From the NCBI RefSeq assembly GCF_040529335.1, contig NZ_CP159534.1, positions 2,356,001 through 2,420,000 on the forward strand: a stretch of DNA of 64,000 bases, read 5' to 3'. Numbering within the stretch: position 1 is the stretch's first letter; every line of letters begins with the position of its first letter. This stretch comes from Streptomyces sp. HUAS MG91. GTDB taxonomy: Bacteria > Actinomycetota > Actinomycetes > Streptomycetales > Streptomycetaceae. The notes beneath the pieces were generated by a model, which was given only the letters and a program-made list of their open reading frames with translations, searched no databases and was not told the DNA's origin. Shown here in pieces: positions 8,692-16,932 of the stretch. Made by a program: the position numbers and the translations under genes.

Positions 8692-9843
8692 CTACAACAG
8701 CTCCCGCAAGCGCTCGGCGAGCAGGTCCCAGCGCCACTTCTCCTCGACCCAGGCGCGCCCCCGCTCCCCCATCCGCGCCCGCAACTCGGCATCGAGCAGC
8801 AACGGCACCACCCGGTCCGCCGCCTCCTCGGGGGAGCCACCCCGGACGACCCACCCCGTCTCCCCGTCGAGCACGGCGTCCGGCGCCCCGCCGGAGTCCC
8901 CGGCGACCACGGGCAGCCCGGTGGCGGAGGCCTCCAGATAGACGATGCCGAGCCCCTCGACGTCCAGGCCCCCGCGCCGCGTCCGGCACGGCATGGCGAA
9001 CACGTCACCGGCGCCGTAGTGCGCCGGAAGCTCCTCCCACGGCACCGATCCGGTGAACCGCACGGAATCCGCGACCCCGGTCTCCACGACGAGCCGCCGC
9101 AGCTCCTTCTCGTACGGCCCGCCCCCGACGACGAGCAGCACGGCGTCCGGCACCGAGGCCAGAATCCGCGGCATGGCCAGGATCAGCGTGTCCTGCCCCT
9201 TGCGCGGCACGAGCCGCGAGACGCACACGACGACGGGCCGGTCCGCCAGCCCGAGCCGGGCCCGGACCACGTCCCCGCCGGATCCGGGGTGGAAGGTCTT
9301 CTCGTCGACCCCGGGCGGCAGTTGGACCATCCGCGCCGCTGCCTCGGGCGTCAGCGCCGCGGCGATCCGGGAGCGCGTGTACTCGCCCAGATAGGTGATG
9401 CAGTCCGTCGACTCGCCGATCCTGCGCAGCAGTTGGCGCGAGGCGGGCAGCTGCGCCCACCCCGCCTCGTGCCCGTGCGTCGTCGCGACCAGCCGCCGCG
9501 CGCCGGCCTTGCGCAGCGCGGAGCCCATGAGCCCGAGCGGCGCGGCCGCCCCGAACCACACCGACGTACAGCCGTGCTCCTTCAACAGGCCCACCGCGCG
9601 CCGGGTCACCCGCGGCGTCGGCAGGAGCATCGTCGTACGGTCGCGTACGACGGTGAACGGCTGCTCGGCGTCGAACGCCGCGGTCGCCTCGGCGCCCTCC
9701 CGGCCGTGCTTCCACGTCGAGGCGTACACGACGAGCCGCTCGGGATCGAGCCGCAGCGCCATGTTGTGCAGAAACGCCTGGATGCCGCCGGGGCGGGGCG
9801 GGAAGTCGTTGGTCACGAGCAGCGTCTTGTGTGTCTGGTGCAT
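8692..9843 (-). CDS. GDP-mannose-dependent PimB-like glycosyltransferase (GT4)
   Basis: 383-residue GT-B glycosyltransferase family 4 enzyme. The N-terminus LLVTNDFPPRPGGIQAFL is the hallmark of PimB', which adds the second mannose to phosphatidylinositol mannoside. The C-terminal CRTRRGGLDVEGLGIVYLEA, with the conserved EGLGIVYLE Glu, and GDSGGAPDAV for nucleotide-sugar binding fit the same group. It acts at the cytoplasmic face of the membrane. An ATG at 9843 (MHQTHKTLLV) is preferred over longer in-frame starts, which add an unlike N-terminal stretch. It is divergent from the GT87-type gene 79 bp away. PimB' activity is inferred from the motifs; acceptor specificity is not shown. Confidence 0.87.
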   Translation of the reverse strand: MHQTHKTLLVTNDFPPRPGGIQAFLHNMALRLDPERLVVYASTWKHGREGAEATAAFDAEQPFTVVRDRTTMLLPTPRVTRRAVGLLKEHGCTSVWFGAAAPLGLMGSALRKAGARRLVATTHGHEAGWAQLPASRQLLRRIGESTDCITYLGEYTRSRIAAALTPEAAARMVQLPPGVDEKTFHPGSGGDVVRARLGLADRPVVVCVSRLVPRKGQDTLILAMPRILASVPDAVLLVVGGGPYEKELRRLVVETGVADSVRFTGSVPWEELPAHYGAGDVFAMPCRTRRGGLDVEGLGIVYLEASATGLPVVAGDSGGAPDAVLDGETGWVVRGGSPEEAADRVVPLLLDAELRARMGERGRAWVEEKWRWDLLAERLRELL

Positions 9844-9922
9844 CGCCGCCGACAGTACCGAACGGGGCGGCGGATCGCGCCACGCCGCCGGGTTCCATGG
9901 CCACGGCACAGTTCTCCCCGGC

Positions 9923-11176
9923 ATGATGACTCGAATGAAGACGCGAAATCCCACCGCACTCCTGTTCACCTGGGCGCTGACCAGGACCCTGCTGCTGCTC
10001 TGCGTCTTCAAGGTCGTCGTCGTTCCCGGACCGGACGTGACCAGCGATGTCTCGGTGATCTACCACGGCTGGTTCGACATCCTGCGTACCGGAACGTTCC
10101 CTCTGGACGACGTGACGTGGCAGTACCCGCCGGCCGCGGCGGTCGCGATCCTCTCCCCGGCCCTGCTGCCGTTCCTCGCCTACGCCTCCGCGTTCTTCCT
10201 GCTCGCCTTCCTCGCCGACGCGGTCGTCTTCCTGATGCTGCTCCACATGTCCGACCGCCGGGGCGCGTCGCGGCGCGGCGTGTGGGTGTGGGTCGCCGGT
10301 CTGCCGCTGCTCGGGCAGACGGTGTACGCGCGCTACGACGTGATGGTCACCGCCGTCGCGGTCGCGGCGGTGCTCGCCGCGGCCCGGCACCCGAAGGCGG
10401 CCGGGGTGCTGGCCGCGATCGGCGCGATGCTGAAGGTGTGGCCGGCGCTGCTGCTGCTCGGCACCCGGCGCGGCCGGGCCACCCGGGAGTCGTGGGGCGC
10501 CGCCGCGCTGACGGTGGGCGGACTGGTCCTGGCCTTCGTCGTCGCGATGCCCGGCGCCATGGCGTTCCTGACCTTCCAGCGGGACCGGGGCACCGAGGTC
10601 GAGTCGCTGGGCTCGCTCGTCTTCCATGTGGCGCGGCAGTTCGGCTGGTCGGGCACGGTGCAGCTGAACTACGGCTCGGTGGAGTTCCTCGGCCCGTACG
10701 TGGACCTCGTGAGCATGCTCGCCCAGGTACTGACCGCGCTCGCCTTCGGCTGGCTGCTGCTGTGGCGGCTCAAGGCACGCGCCTGGGGACCGGCCACGCT
10801 CGCCGACGCGGCGCTCACGGCGGTGCTGCTGTTCACGACGACCAGCCGGGTCATCAGCCCGCAGTACATGCTGTGGCTGGTCGGGCTCGCGGCGGTCTGC
10901 CTGCTGTTCCGCGAGAGCCGGATGACGCTGCCGGTGTGGCTGGTGCTCGCGGCCACGTTCGTCACCTTCCTGGAGTTCCCGATCTGGTTCTCGCACGTGG
11001 TCGCGAGCGACGCGCTGGGCCTGACCCTGCTGCTCGTCCGCAACGGCCTGCTGGTCGTGGCGTCGCTGTCGGCCTGCCGCCGCCTGTGGCGGGCGACGGT
11101 GACCGAACCGCGCCGGGCCGAGCGGCGGCAGCTGCCCGCTCAGGCCGCCCGCGAGAACTCGGTGATCGCCTCCTGA
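9923..11176 (+). CDS. Polytopic membrane glycosyltransferase (GT87-like)
   Basis: About 417 residues with roughly ten membrane helices (for example ALLFTWALTRTLLLLCVF, AVAILSPALLPFLAYASAFFLL and the C-terminal LTLLLVRNGLLVVASL). The pattern, with charged loop VTWQYPPAA after the first helix, resembles polyprenol-phosphomannose-dependent alpha-mannosyltransferases of family 87, which act on the outer face of the membrane. Pairing back-to-back with a PimB-like enzyme suggests phosphatidylinositol-mannoside or related glycolipid elongation (inference). Three ATG codons (9923, 9926, 9935) could start it, with no strong ribosome-binding site for any. The 3' end overlaps the convergent MATE gene by 37 bp. 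Confidence 0.75.
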   Translation: MMTRMKTRNPTALLFTWALTRTLLLLCVFKVVVVPGPDVTSDVSVIYHGWFDILRTGTFPLDDVTWQYPPAAAVAILSPALLPFLAYASAFFLLAFLADAVVFLMLLHMSDRRGASRRGVWVWVAGLPLLGQTVYARYDVMVTAVAVAAVLAAARHPKAAGVLAAIGAMLKVWPALLLLGTRRGRATRESWGAAALTVGGLVLAFVVAMPGAMAFLTFQRDRGTEVESLGSLVFHVARQFGWSGTVQLNYGSVEFLGPYVDLVSMLAQVLTALAFGWLLLWRLKARAWGPATLADAALTAVLLFTTTSRVISPQYMLWLVGLAAVCLLFRESRMTLPVWLVLAATFVTFLEFPIWFSHVVASDALGLTLLLVRNGLLVVASLSACRRLWRATVTEPRRAERRQLPAQAARENSVIAS

Positions 11177-12471
11177 GCCGCCGTCCGCCGGGCCAGGACC
11201 AGCAGGGCCGCGCACTGCACGGCCATGGCGGCGCCGAGCGCGGCGCACACCCCGGGCAGCCCCCACAGCTCTGACAGCCAGAAGGCGCACGGGAGTTGCA
11301 GGGCCGTTCCCAGCACCGTCACCCGCAGCACCCGCCCCGCGCCGCCGCTGCCCTCGAAGACACCGCCCAGCGCGATGAAGGCGGCCATCAGCACCAGGTA
11401 CGGGCCCACGCAGCGCAGGAACAGGGCGGCCTCGGCGGTGACGGCGTCCGGCGCCCCGAACGCCCGCGGCAGCCACGGCGCGAGGACGAGGAAGAGCCCG
11501 GCGGCGACGAGCCCCACCGCCCCGGCCACCAGGACCGCCTGCCGCCCGACGGCCCCGCACTCGTCGTGGCCCGCGCCCCGGCGGTGCGCGGTGTGGATGG
11601 AGGCGGCCTGACGCACCGCGTAGGCGGCCATCGTCGCGACGTAGAGGATCTTGTAGGCGACGGCGTACGCGGCCACCGACGTCACACCGAGCCGGGCCAC
11701 GACCGCGACCAGCGCGAGCGCGCCCGTCTGCCGCACGGTGAAGTCGGCGGACATGGGCAGGCCGGTGCGCAGGGTGCGCCGCACGGAGGCGGTCAGCCGC
11801 TCCCCCGCGGCCGCCGTCCGCGCCGCGCGCAGCACCGCGTCGCGCCGCATCACCACCACTCCCACGGCCAGGGCGACCAGCCGGGCCGCCACCGTGGAGA
11901 CAGCGGCGCCCACGACCCCGTACGCGTGGATGAGCAGCGGGTCGGCGGCGAGGATCAGGCCGTTCGCCAGCAGCGCCAGCCGCATCGGGGTGCGGGTGTC
12001 GCCCGCGCCCTTGAGGATCCCGTCGACGAACTGCTGCGCGAAGAAGACGGCCATGCCGGGCATGGAGACCGCGAAGTACGACGTGGCGAGCCGCAGCGCG
12101 CCCTGCTCGTCCCCGCCGCCCAGCACGAGCCGCGCCAGGTCCGCCCGGAACAGCCAGCCCCCGGCCACGACGAGCGGCACGACCAGCGCGCACAGTCCGG
12201 CCCCGCCGCGCACCGCGGCCCGCACCGCGCCGGAGTCGCCGGCGCCCCGCGCGTGGGCGACCAGCACGGTGGTGCCGGAGCCGAAGACGAGGGCGACCCC
12301 GAGCAGCACGTTCTCCACGTTCGTGGCGACGGCGACGGCCGCGACGGCGTCGCCCCCGAGCCGGGCGACCCACACGGTGTTGATGATCCCGGCCGCCACG
12401 GAGGCGAGCAGGGAGAAGTAGACGGGCCGTGCCAGCCCGATGAGTGTCCTGCGGTGTTCGGCGTCCGTCAT
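11140..12471 (-). CDS. MATE-family efflux transporter
   Basis: 443-residue transporter with about twelve membrane helices in two homologous halves, typical of MATE drug/cation antiporters (TLIGLARPVYFSLLASVAAGIINTVWVARLGGDAV at the start; QQFVDGILKGAGDTRTPM after the central loop, a family hallmark). Likely cargo is a lipophilic cation or natural product. The ATG at 12471 (MTDAEHRR) is chosen; a longer start at 12489 is possible. It is divergent from the padR-type gene with two palindromic operators between them, so PadR control is very likely. The C-terminus overlaps the convergent glycosyltransferase gene. Confidence 0.88.
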   Translation of the reverse strand: MTDAEHRRTLIGLARPVYFSLLASVAAGIINTVWVARLGGDAVAAVAVATNVENVLLGVALVFGSGTTVLVAHARGAGDSGAVRAAVRGGAGLCALVVPLVVAGGWLFRADLARLVLGGGDEQGALRLATSYFAVSMPGMAVFFAQQFVDGILKGAGDTRTPMRLALLANGLILAADPLLIHAYGVVGAAVSTVAARLVALAVGVVVMRRDAVLRAARTAAAGERLTASVRRTLRTGLPMSADFTVRQTGALALVAVVARLGVTSVAAYAVAYKILYVATMAAYAVRQAASIHTAHRRGAGHDECGAVGRQAVLVAGAVGLVAAGLFLVLAPWLPRAFGAPDAVTAEAALFLRCVGPYLVLMAAFIALGGVFEGSGGAGRVLRVTVLGTALQLPCAFWLSELWGLPGVCAALGAAMAVQCAALLVLARRTAAQEAITEFSRAA

Positions 12472-12500
12472 TCCCGCCCCGGTTCCCATCCCAGCCCCTA

Positions 12501-12539
12501 TGCCTCGATTCGAGGTACCTATTACCTCGAAAAGAGGTA
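12501..12539. promoter_or_regulatory. Twin 17-bp PadR operator sites
   Basis: Two copies of the palindrome TRCCTCG-N3-MGAGGTA: site 1 at 12501-12517 (TGCCTCG ATT CGAGGTA) and site 2 at 12523-12539 (TACCTCG AAA AGAGGTA). Their centres are 22 bp apart, about two helical turns, so two dimers would bind the same face. The adjacent half-sites also pair across the gap (CGAGGTA cctat TACCTCG). They lie between the divergent MATE and PadR genes and are the obvious target for autoregulation plus repression of the pump. Confidence 0.75.
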
Positions 12540-12580
12540 GCATGGGCGCCGAGCCATTCACAAACCCGGACGGAGGCCGC

Positions 12581-13108
12581 GTGCTGGAGCTGCCGATTCT
12601 CGGCTTCCTCTGTGAACGGCCGCTGCACGGCTATGAGTTGAAGGAGCGCATCACCGCGCTCAGCGGCCATGTCCGCCCGGTGAGCGACGGCGCGCTCTAT
12701 CCGGCGATCACCCGGCTCGTGGCGGCGGGCCTGCTCGACGAGCACACGGCGCCGGGCACCCGGGCCGCCCGGCGGCGCGTGCTCACGCTCACCGGCGCGG
12801 GCCGCGCGCACCTCCTCGACCGCCTCCGCCGGCCGAAGGACACCGAGATCAGCGACCACACCCGCTTCAACACGCTCCTGGCGTTCCTGCGCCATCTGCC
12901 GGACCCCGCCGAGCAGGCCGCGGTCCTGCGCCGCCGCCTGGAGTTCCTGGAGACGCCCACGAGCTTCTTCTACGACGCGGAGGGCCGGCCGGTGCGCGCG
13001 GAGGAGCCGGACGACCTGTTCCGGCGCGGCATGCTGGAGGTGGCGCGGGCGACGGGCCGGGCCGAGCGGGCCTGGCTGCGCGAAGCCCTCACCGCGCTCG
13101 ACGGCTGA
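12581..13108 (+). CDS. PadR-family transcriptional regulator
   Basis: 175-residue winged-helix regulator. It opens with the classic PadR start LELPILGFLCERPLHGYELKERI, then the recognition segment VSDGALYPAITRLVAAGLLDEH and wing RRVLTLTGAGRAHL, followed by a helical dimerisation domain with TRFNTLLAFLRHLP. GTG at 12581 is selected because GGAGG lies 4 nt upstream and it matches family starts; an in-frame ATG at 12542 abuts the operator. Divergent from the MATE exporter, so it most likely represses that pump until a ligand, perhaps the pump substrate, is present (inference). Confidence 0.9.
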   Translation: MLELPILGFLCERPLHGYELKERITALSGHVRPVSDGALYPAITRLVAAGLLDEHTAPGTRAARRRVLTLTGAGRAHLLDRLRRPKDTEISDHTRFNTLLAFLRHLPDPAEQAAVLRRRLEFLETPTSFFYDAEGRPVRAEEPDDLFRRGMLEVARATGRAERAWLREALTALDG

Positions 13109-13112
13109 CGGC

Positions 13113-14318
13113 TCAGCCCAGCTGGTCGCGCACGTAGGCCCGCCAGCGCGCCTCGAACTCCCGCTCGTCGATGCCGAGCACGCTCTGGAGCGCGCCGTCC
13201 ACGGCACCGGCCCGCTGCCGGTGCCCGCCGACCGCCTTGTAGAAGGCGTTGAGCTTCCCCTCGCCCCAGTCGTCGGCGATCATCCGGCAGGCCAGCCAGC
13301 CGCTCTCGTAGGCCTGCGCGAGATCGGCGGAGTCGCCGCTGAAGCCGAAGTCGGCGTCGTCCGGGAGGGAGCCGGGGGCCGAGCCGCCGCGCACCGCGCG
13401 CTGGAGCTCGGGCGCGGCCTGGGCCGGAGTGCGGCCGCTGCCGCGGTACCCGGCCCAGTCCGCGTACCCCTCCGACAGCCACAGCGGGGTCGCCGCCGAG
13501 GTGTCCGCGCGCGTCGCCACGTGCGTCGTCTCGTGGGTGAGGACGACCTGCTTGCCGAAGTACCCGAGCACGCTGTACGCCTCGGGATTGACGATGATCC
13601 GGTCCGCGGGCGCGGTGCCCGAGCCGCCCGCCTCGCCCGTCGTGACGGCCGCGATCCCCTGGTAGCCGGCGGCCGGCGCGCCCAGCAGCCCGCCCATGCC
13701 GTCCAGCGACTTGGGGACGACGACGACCACGCGCCGCGCCCAGCCGGTGCCCCACGCGCTGTCCACGGCCGGAACCGCGTCGTCCGCGTCCTCGGCGTAG
13801 GAGCGGAGCACCGCGCGGCGCTGGCCCACGCCGAGGACCAGGCTGTGCGCGCCCTTCACCACCGTCACCCGGCCCTGCTCCCACAGCTGCTCGGCGGACT
13901 TCTTCGCGGGCCGGTCGCCGGTGACGTACCAGTGCCCGGCCCGCTGCCGGAGCGTGAGCGTGCGCTCGGTGACGACGGGGGCCTTGTCGTATCCCTCGAC
14001 GCGGTAGCGCAGTTCGGCGGTGGCGGTGGCGCGGGCGTGCTCGGTGCGGCCGAGCCGGGTGAGCCGGTAGCTCCAGCCGTCGAGCGGCACCTCGGCGAGG
14101 TCGGACAGGAGCGTCGGGTCCGCGTCCCCGGTGGCCCGGTACGCCGTCGTGTCCCCGGCGACGACGGCCGCGGCCCGCCGGTCGAGGACGTGCTGCACGG
14201 CGGTCGAGCGGGCGTCCGCGGGCGCCCCGCCCCCGCCGCACGCGGGCACGGCGACGAGCAGGGCGCCGAGCGCCACCAAGGAGCCCGCCCTGCTCATCGC
14301 ACGCCGACGACCAGCCAT
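13113..14318 (-). CDS. Lipoprotein with HExxH metallopeptidase motif (peptidase MA-like)
   Basis: 401 residues with a lipoprotein signal peptide: basic MAGRRRAMSRAG, hydrophobic SLVALGALLVAV and lipobox VPAC. The mature chain carries HETTH at residues 262-266 followed by SEG with Glu283, the HExxH...E arrangement of gluzincins, in the context VVLTHETTHVA...PLWLSEGYADWAGY typical of peptidase-MA-like domains. The N-terminal half (residues about 50-180) resembles a conserved actinobacterial region of unknown role. It is expected to be tethered outside the membrane and to act in envelope proteolysis; substrate unknown. Start choice between ATG 14318 and 14297 is open. Lies only 4 bp past the convergent PadR gene. 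Confidence 0.8.
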   Translation of the reverse strand: MAGRRRAMSRAGSLVALGALLVAVPACGGGGAPADARSTAVQHVLDRRAAAVVAGDTTAYRATGDADPTLLSDLAEVPLDGWSYRLTRLGRTEHARATATAELRYRVEGYDKAPVVTERTLTLRQRAGHWYVTGDRPAKKSAEQLWEQGRVTVVKGAHSLVLGVGQRRAVLRSYAEDADDAVPAVDSAWGTGWARRVVVVVPKSLDGMGGLLGAPAAGYQGIAAVTTGEAGGSGTAPADRIIVNPEAYSVLGYFGKQVVLTHETTHVATRADTSAATPLWLSEGYADWAGYRGSGRTPAQAAPELQRAVRGGSAPGSLPDDADFGFSGDSADLAQAYESGWLACRMIADDWGEGKLNAFYKAVGGHRQRAGAVDGALQSVLGIDEREFEARWRAYVRDQLG

Positions 14319-14353
14319 CTTTCCGATCGTACGGTGGAGCGGGGCCGGAGTAC

Positions 14354-15391
14354 CTACGGCCGGGTCACGGATGAGACGGGCATCATGCCGACGGGGTCGT
14401 AGCGGACCGCGGCGCCCGGGTAGGGCGCGTGGATCACCTGCCCGTTGCCCGCGTAGATGCCGATGTGGCTGGCGTCGCTGCGGTAGGTGACCAGATCGCC
14501 GGGCCGGGCCTGCGACAGGGACACCTGCCGCCCCGCGTACCGCTGCTCCTGCGAGGTGCGCGGGAGGCCGACGCCCGCCTGCGCGTACGACCACTGGGTC
14601 AGGCCCGAACAGTCGAACCCTGAGGGCCCGCTGGCCCCCCAGACGTAGGGCTTGCCGAGCGCGGACTGGGCGGCGGCCAGGGCGGCCGCGGCACGCGCCG
14701 AGGAGGCCGGGCCCGCGCCCGCCAGGTCGGGGCGGGCGCCGCCGCGCGAGGCCCGCTCGTAGGCGGCCCGGTCCGGCGCCGCCAGGGAGTTGAGCAGCCG
14801 CCGCGCCTTGGCCAGCTTCTTCTCGACGGTGTGCTTGTGCCGGGCGACGGCCTTGCGGCTCTGCTCCAGCTCGGCGAGCTGCTGCTGGGCCTCGGCCCGC
14901 TGCTGCGCCAACTGCCGCTGGGCGTCCTGCAGTTCCGCGAGCTCGTCGGCCTGCCGGGCGCTGATCCGGTCCATCGTGCCGGCCCGGTCGAGATAGCCCT
15001 CCGGGTCGGAGGAGAGCATCAGGACGAGCGAGGGATCCATGCCGCCGCTGCGGTACTGCGCCCCGGCGACCATGCCGAGCGCCTGCCGCATCCTGTTGAT
15101 GCGCTCCTGCCCGCGGGCCACCTCGTCCTGGGTCCTGGCCAGGTCCTTGCGGAGCCGGCCGGCGCGCTCGTCCGCCTTGTTGAAGGACTCGGTGGCCTGC
15201 TCCGCCTGCTCGTAGAGGCGGTCCACCTCCGCCTTGGTGTCGGCGGGCCTGTCCTGCGGCGCGGCGCCCGCGGGAGCGGCGCCGCCGAGCGCGGCGGCGG
15301 CTCCCGCCGCGGCCACGGTCAGGACGGTGACACGCGTACCGAGCTCGAATCCTGACTGCCGAGAGTGCGCTGTACGGCGATGGGACCCCAC
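14354..15391 (-). CDS. Secreted NlpC/P60 peptidoglycan endopeptidase (paralogue A)
   Basis: 345-residue secreted cell-wall hydrolase. It has an N-terminal signal peptide (RVTVLTVAAAGAAAALGGAAPAGA), a long coiled coil from about residue 50 to 190 (AEVDRLYEQAEQATESFNKADERAGR, QQRAEAQQQLAELEQ) and a C-terminal NlpC/P60 domain with FDCSGLTQWSY (catalytic Cys) and SHIGIYAGNGQVIHAPYPG (catalytic His). It cleaves stem peptides, and the coiled coil probably restrains or targets it, as in RipA-type proteins. The GTG at 15391 is preferred because the start VGSHRR aligns with VASHRR of paralogue B; GGGAGAG lies upstream. Confidence 0.9.
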   Translation of the reverse strand: MGSHRRTAHSRQSGFELGTRVTVLTVAAAGAAAALGGAAPAGAAPQDRPADTKAEVDRLYEQAEQATESFNKADERAGRLRKDLARTQDEVARGQERINRMRQALGMVAGAQYRSGGMDPSLVLMLSSDPEGYLDRAGTMDRISARQADELAELQDAQRQLAQQRAEAQQQLAELEQSRKAVARHKHTVEKKLAKARRLLNSLAAPDRAAYERASRGGARPDLAGAGPASSARAAAALAAAQSALGKPYVWGASGPSGFDCSGLTQWSYAQAGVGLPRTSQEQRYAGRQVSLSQARPGDLVTYRSDASHIGIYAGNGQVIHAPYPGAAVRYDPVGMMPVSSVTRP

Positions 15392-15454
15392 GGGCGGCAG
15401 CTCTCCCTTCCGCTGACGGTCCCCCACGCTTGGGCTCGGGGGAAGTGCGGGCCG

Positions 15455-15484
15455 ACAGTAGCCGCGCGACCACCCCCCGACCAA
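15455..15484 (-). promoter_or_regulatory. Possible promoter of NlpC/P60 paralogue A
   Basis: On the minus strand TTGGTC (15484-15479) and TACTGT (15460-15455) are separated by 18 bp and would give a leader of about 57 nt before GTG 15391. Sequence-based guess only. Confidence 0.4.
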
Positions 15485-15620
15485 AGACCCTGCACGGGCC
15501 GCACACACCTGCGCCCCGCCTCTGACGCAGGTCATGGGCGGGGCGCGGGGTCAGCGAGAGGTGTCGGGATTCGCCCGAACGGGCGCGTTTTCCGATCTCC
15601 TCAGGCCGTTGGTACGAGGA

Positions 15621-16646
15621 TCAGATGCGGACGCCGAACTGGAACGAACCGATCGTGCTCATCGACTCGTAGCGGACGACGGCACCGGGGTGCGGGGCGT
15701 GCAGCACCTGGCCGTTGCCGGCGTACAGGCCGACGTGCGCGAGGTTGTTGAAGAAGACGAGGTCACCGGGCTTGAGCTGGCTCATGCCTATCTTGGTGCC
15801 GTCGTTCTGCTGCGTGTACGTGGTCCGGGTGATGCCGACACCGGCCTGGTTGTACGCGAACTGGGTCAGGCCCGAGCAGTCGTACGAGTTGGGGCCGGTG
15901 CCGCCGGAGACGTACGGCTTGCCGAGCTGGGTGGCGGCGGCGCTCAGGGCGGCGGCGCCGAACTTGGAGGCGGCCGCCTCGTTGCCGAGGTCGACGCGGC
16001 TCGCGGCGGAGCGGCTGGCGCGGGTCTCGGCGTCGGCCATCCGCTGGCGCTCGGCGGCGGTCAGGGAGTTGAGGAGCTTCTGCGCCTCGCCCAGCTTGCC
16101 CTGGACTTCCTTCTTCTTCTTGCCGAGCTCGGTGCGGGTGTCGGCGAGGTCCTTGAGCTTCTCGGCGGCCTCGGCGCGCTCCTGGGCGAGCGTGCGCTGC
16201 TTCGCCTGGACCTTCTTCAGCGACTCGAGCTGCTGCGCGGAGAGCGAGTCGAGGGTGGACGCCTTGTCGAGGTAGTCGTCCGGGTTCGCGGAGAGGAAGA
16301 GCTGGACCGAGGCGTCGATGCCGCCGGAGCGGTACTGCTCGCTGGCCATCGCGCCGATGCCGGTGCGCAGTTCGTTGAGCTCGTCCTGCTCGCGGGCGAC
16401 CTTGTCCTGGAGGTCGCCGATCTCCTTCTCGAGCTTCTTCTGCTTCTCCTTGGCCCCGTTGTAGAGGTCGGTGGCCTTCCCCGCTTCTTCGTAGAGCTTG
16501 TCGACCTTGGCCTTGACCTCGCTCTTGTCGGGCTTGGGGGCGGCGTTGGCCGCCTGCGACGTAAGGGCCACGGCAGCGGCGGCGGTCGCGGTGAGCACGG
16601 TCACGCGGGTGCGGCTCGGCTGCTTGGGTCGACGGTGGGACGCCAC
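15621..16646 (-). CDS. Secreted NlpC/P60 peptidoglycan endopeptidase (paralogue B)
   Basis: 341 residues with the same build as paralogue A: signal peptide RVTVLTATAAAAVALTSQAANA, coiled coil over about residues 35-190 (VKAKVDKLYEEAGKATDLYN, ELGKKKKEVQGKL) and a C-terminal P60 domain with YDCSGLTQFAY (catalytic Cys) and AHVGLYAGNGQVLHAPHPG (catalytic His). The GTG at 16646 (VASHRRPKQPSR) has AAGGAG 9 nt upstream. The two genes are tandem on the minus strand but separated by 229 bp with their own leaders, so they look independently controlled. Probable roles are septal or hyphal wall remodelling (family knowledge). Confidence 0.92.
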   Translation of the reverse strand: MASHRRPKQPSRTRVTVLTATAAAAVALTSQAANAAPKPDKSEVKAKVDKLYEEAGKATDLYNGAKEKQKKLEKEIGDLQDKVAREQDELNELRTGIGAMASEQYRSGGIDASVQLFLSANPDDYLDKASTLDSLSAQQLESLKKVQAKQRTLAQERAEAAEKLKDLADTRTELGKKKKEVQGKLGEAQKLLNSLTAAERQRMADAETRASRSAASRVDLGNEAAASKFGAAALSAAATQLGKPYVSGGTGPNSYDCSGLTQFAYNQAGVGITRTTYTQQNDGTKIGMSQLKPGDLVFFNNLAHVGLYAGNGQVLHAPHPGAVVRYESMSTIGSFQFGVRI

Positions 16647-16710
16647 GAAGGCGAGCTCCTTCTTCCTCCAGCCGCCCAAAGAACACCCGATGGGCGGTGC
16701 CCCTCCACCG

Positions 16711-16787
16711 TCACTCACCTCATGTGAGTGATCAACCGAGCGGAGGTTCGAGGCCCGACCCTAGTGACCTACTTGTGATCAGTTCAA
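16711..16787 (-). promoter_or_regulatory. Promoter and leader hairpin of NlpC/P60 paralogue B
   Basis: Minus strand: TTGAAC (16787-16782), 18-bp spacer, TAGGGT (16763-16758), giving a leader of roughly 105 nt. The leader holds a perfect hairpin, TCACTCAC-CTCAT-GTGAGTGA (16711-16731, 8-bp arms). The rest of 16647-16932 shows no gene. The hairpin is a candidate RNA control element or operator; it does not resemble the c-di-AMP (ydaO) riboswitch used by some Streptomyces wall hydrolases. Confidence 0.5.
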
Positions 16788-16932
16788 ATCCTGTCGGGAA
16801 AAATCTCGGTCACCGGCTGCATTCTTTGCACTCAACTCACATGCAGTGATGTCGCTTTGACGCTACGTTGCGTGAAGGTTTCGCCAATTCGGGCAAGCGG
16901 AACGGAGGTTGCAGTTCCGCCGAATGGGGACA

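Noticed and set aside
9005..13207. A 1400-codon open frame on the minus strand across several genes
   Set aside because: High-GC codon bias keeps antisense frames open. It crosses genes on both strands with clear homology and has Arg/Gly/Pro-rich composition typical of shadow frames. The same applies to long antisense frames such as 54802-58554 and 1653-3596.
15392..15620. c-di-AMP (ydaO) riboswitch before NlpC/P60 paralogue A
   Set aside because: The conserved ydaO segments are not present, and the predicted leader of about 57 nt is too short to hold one.
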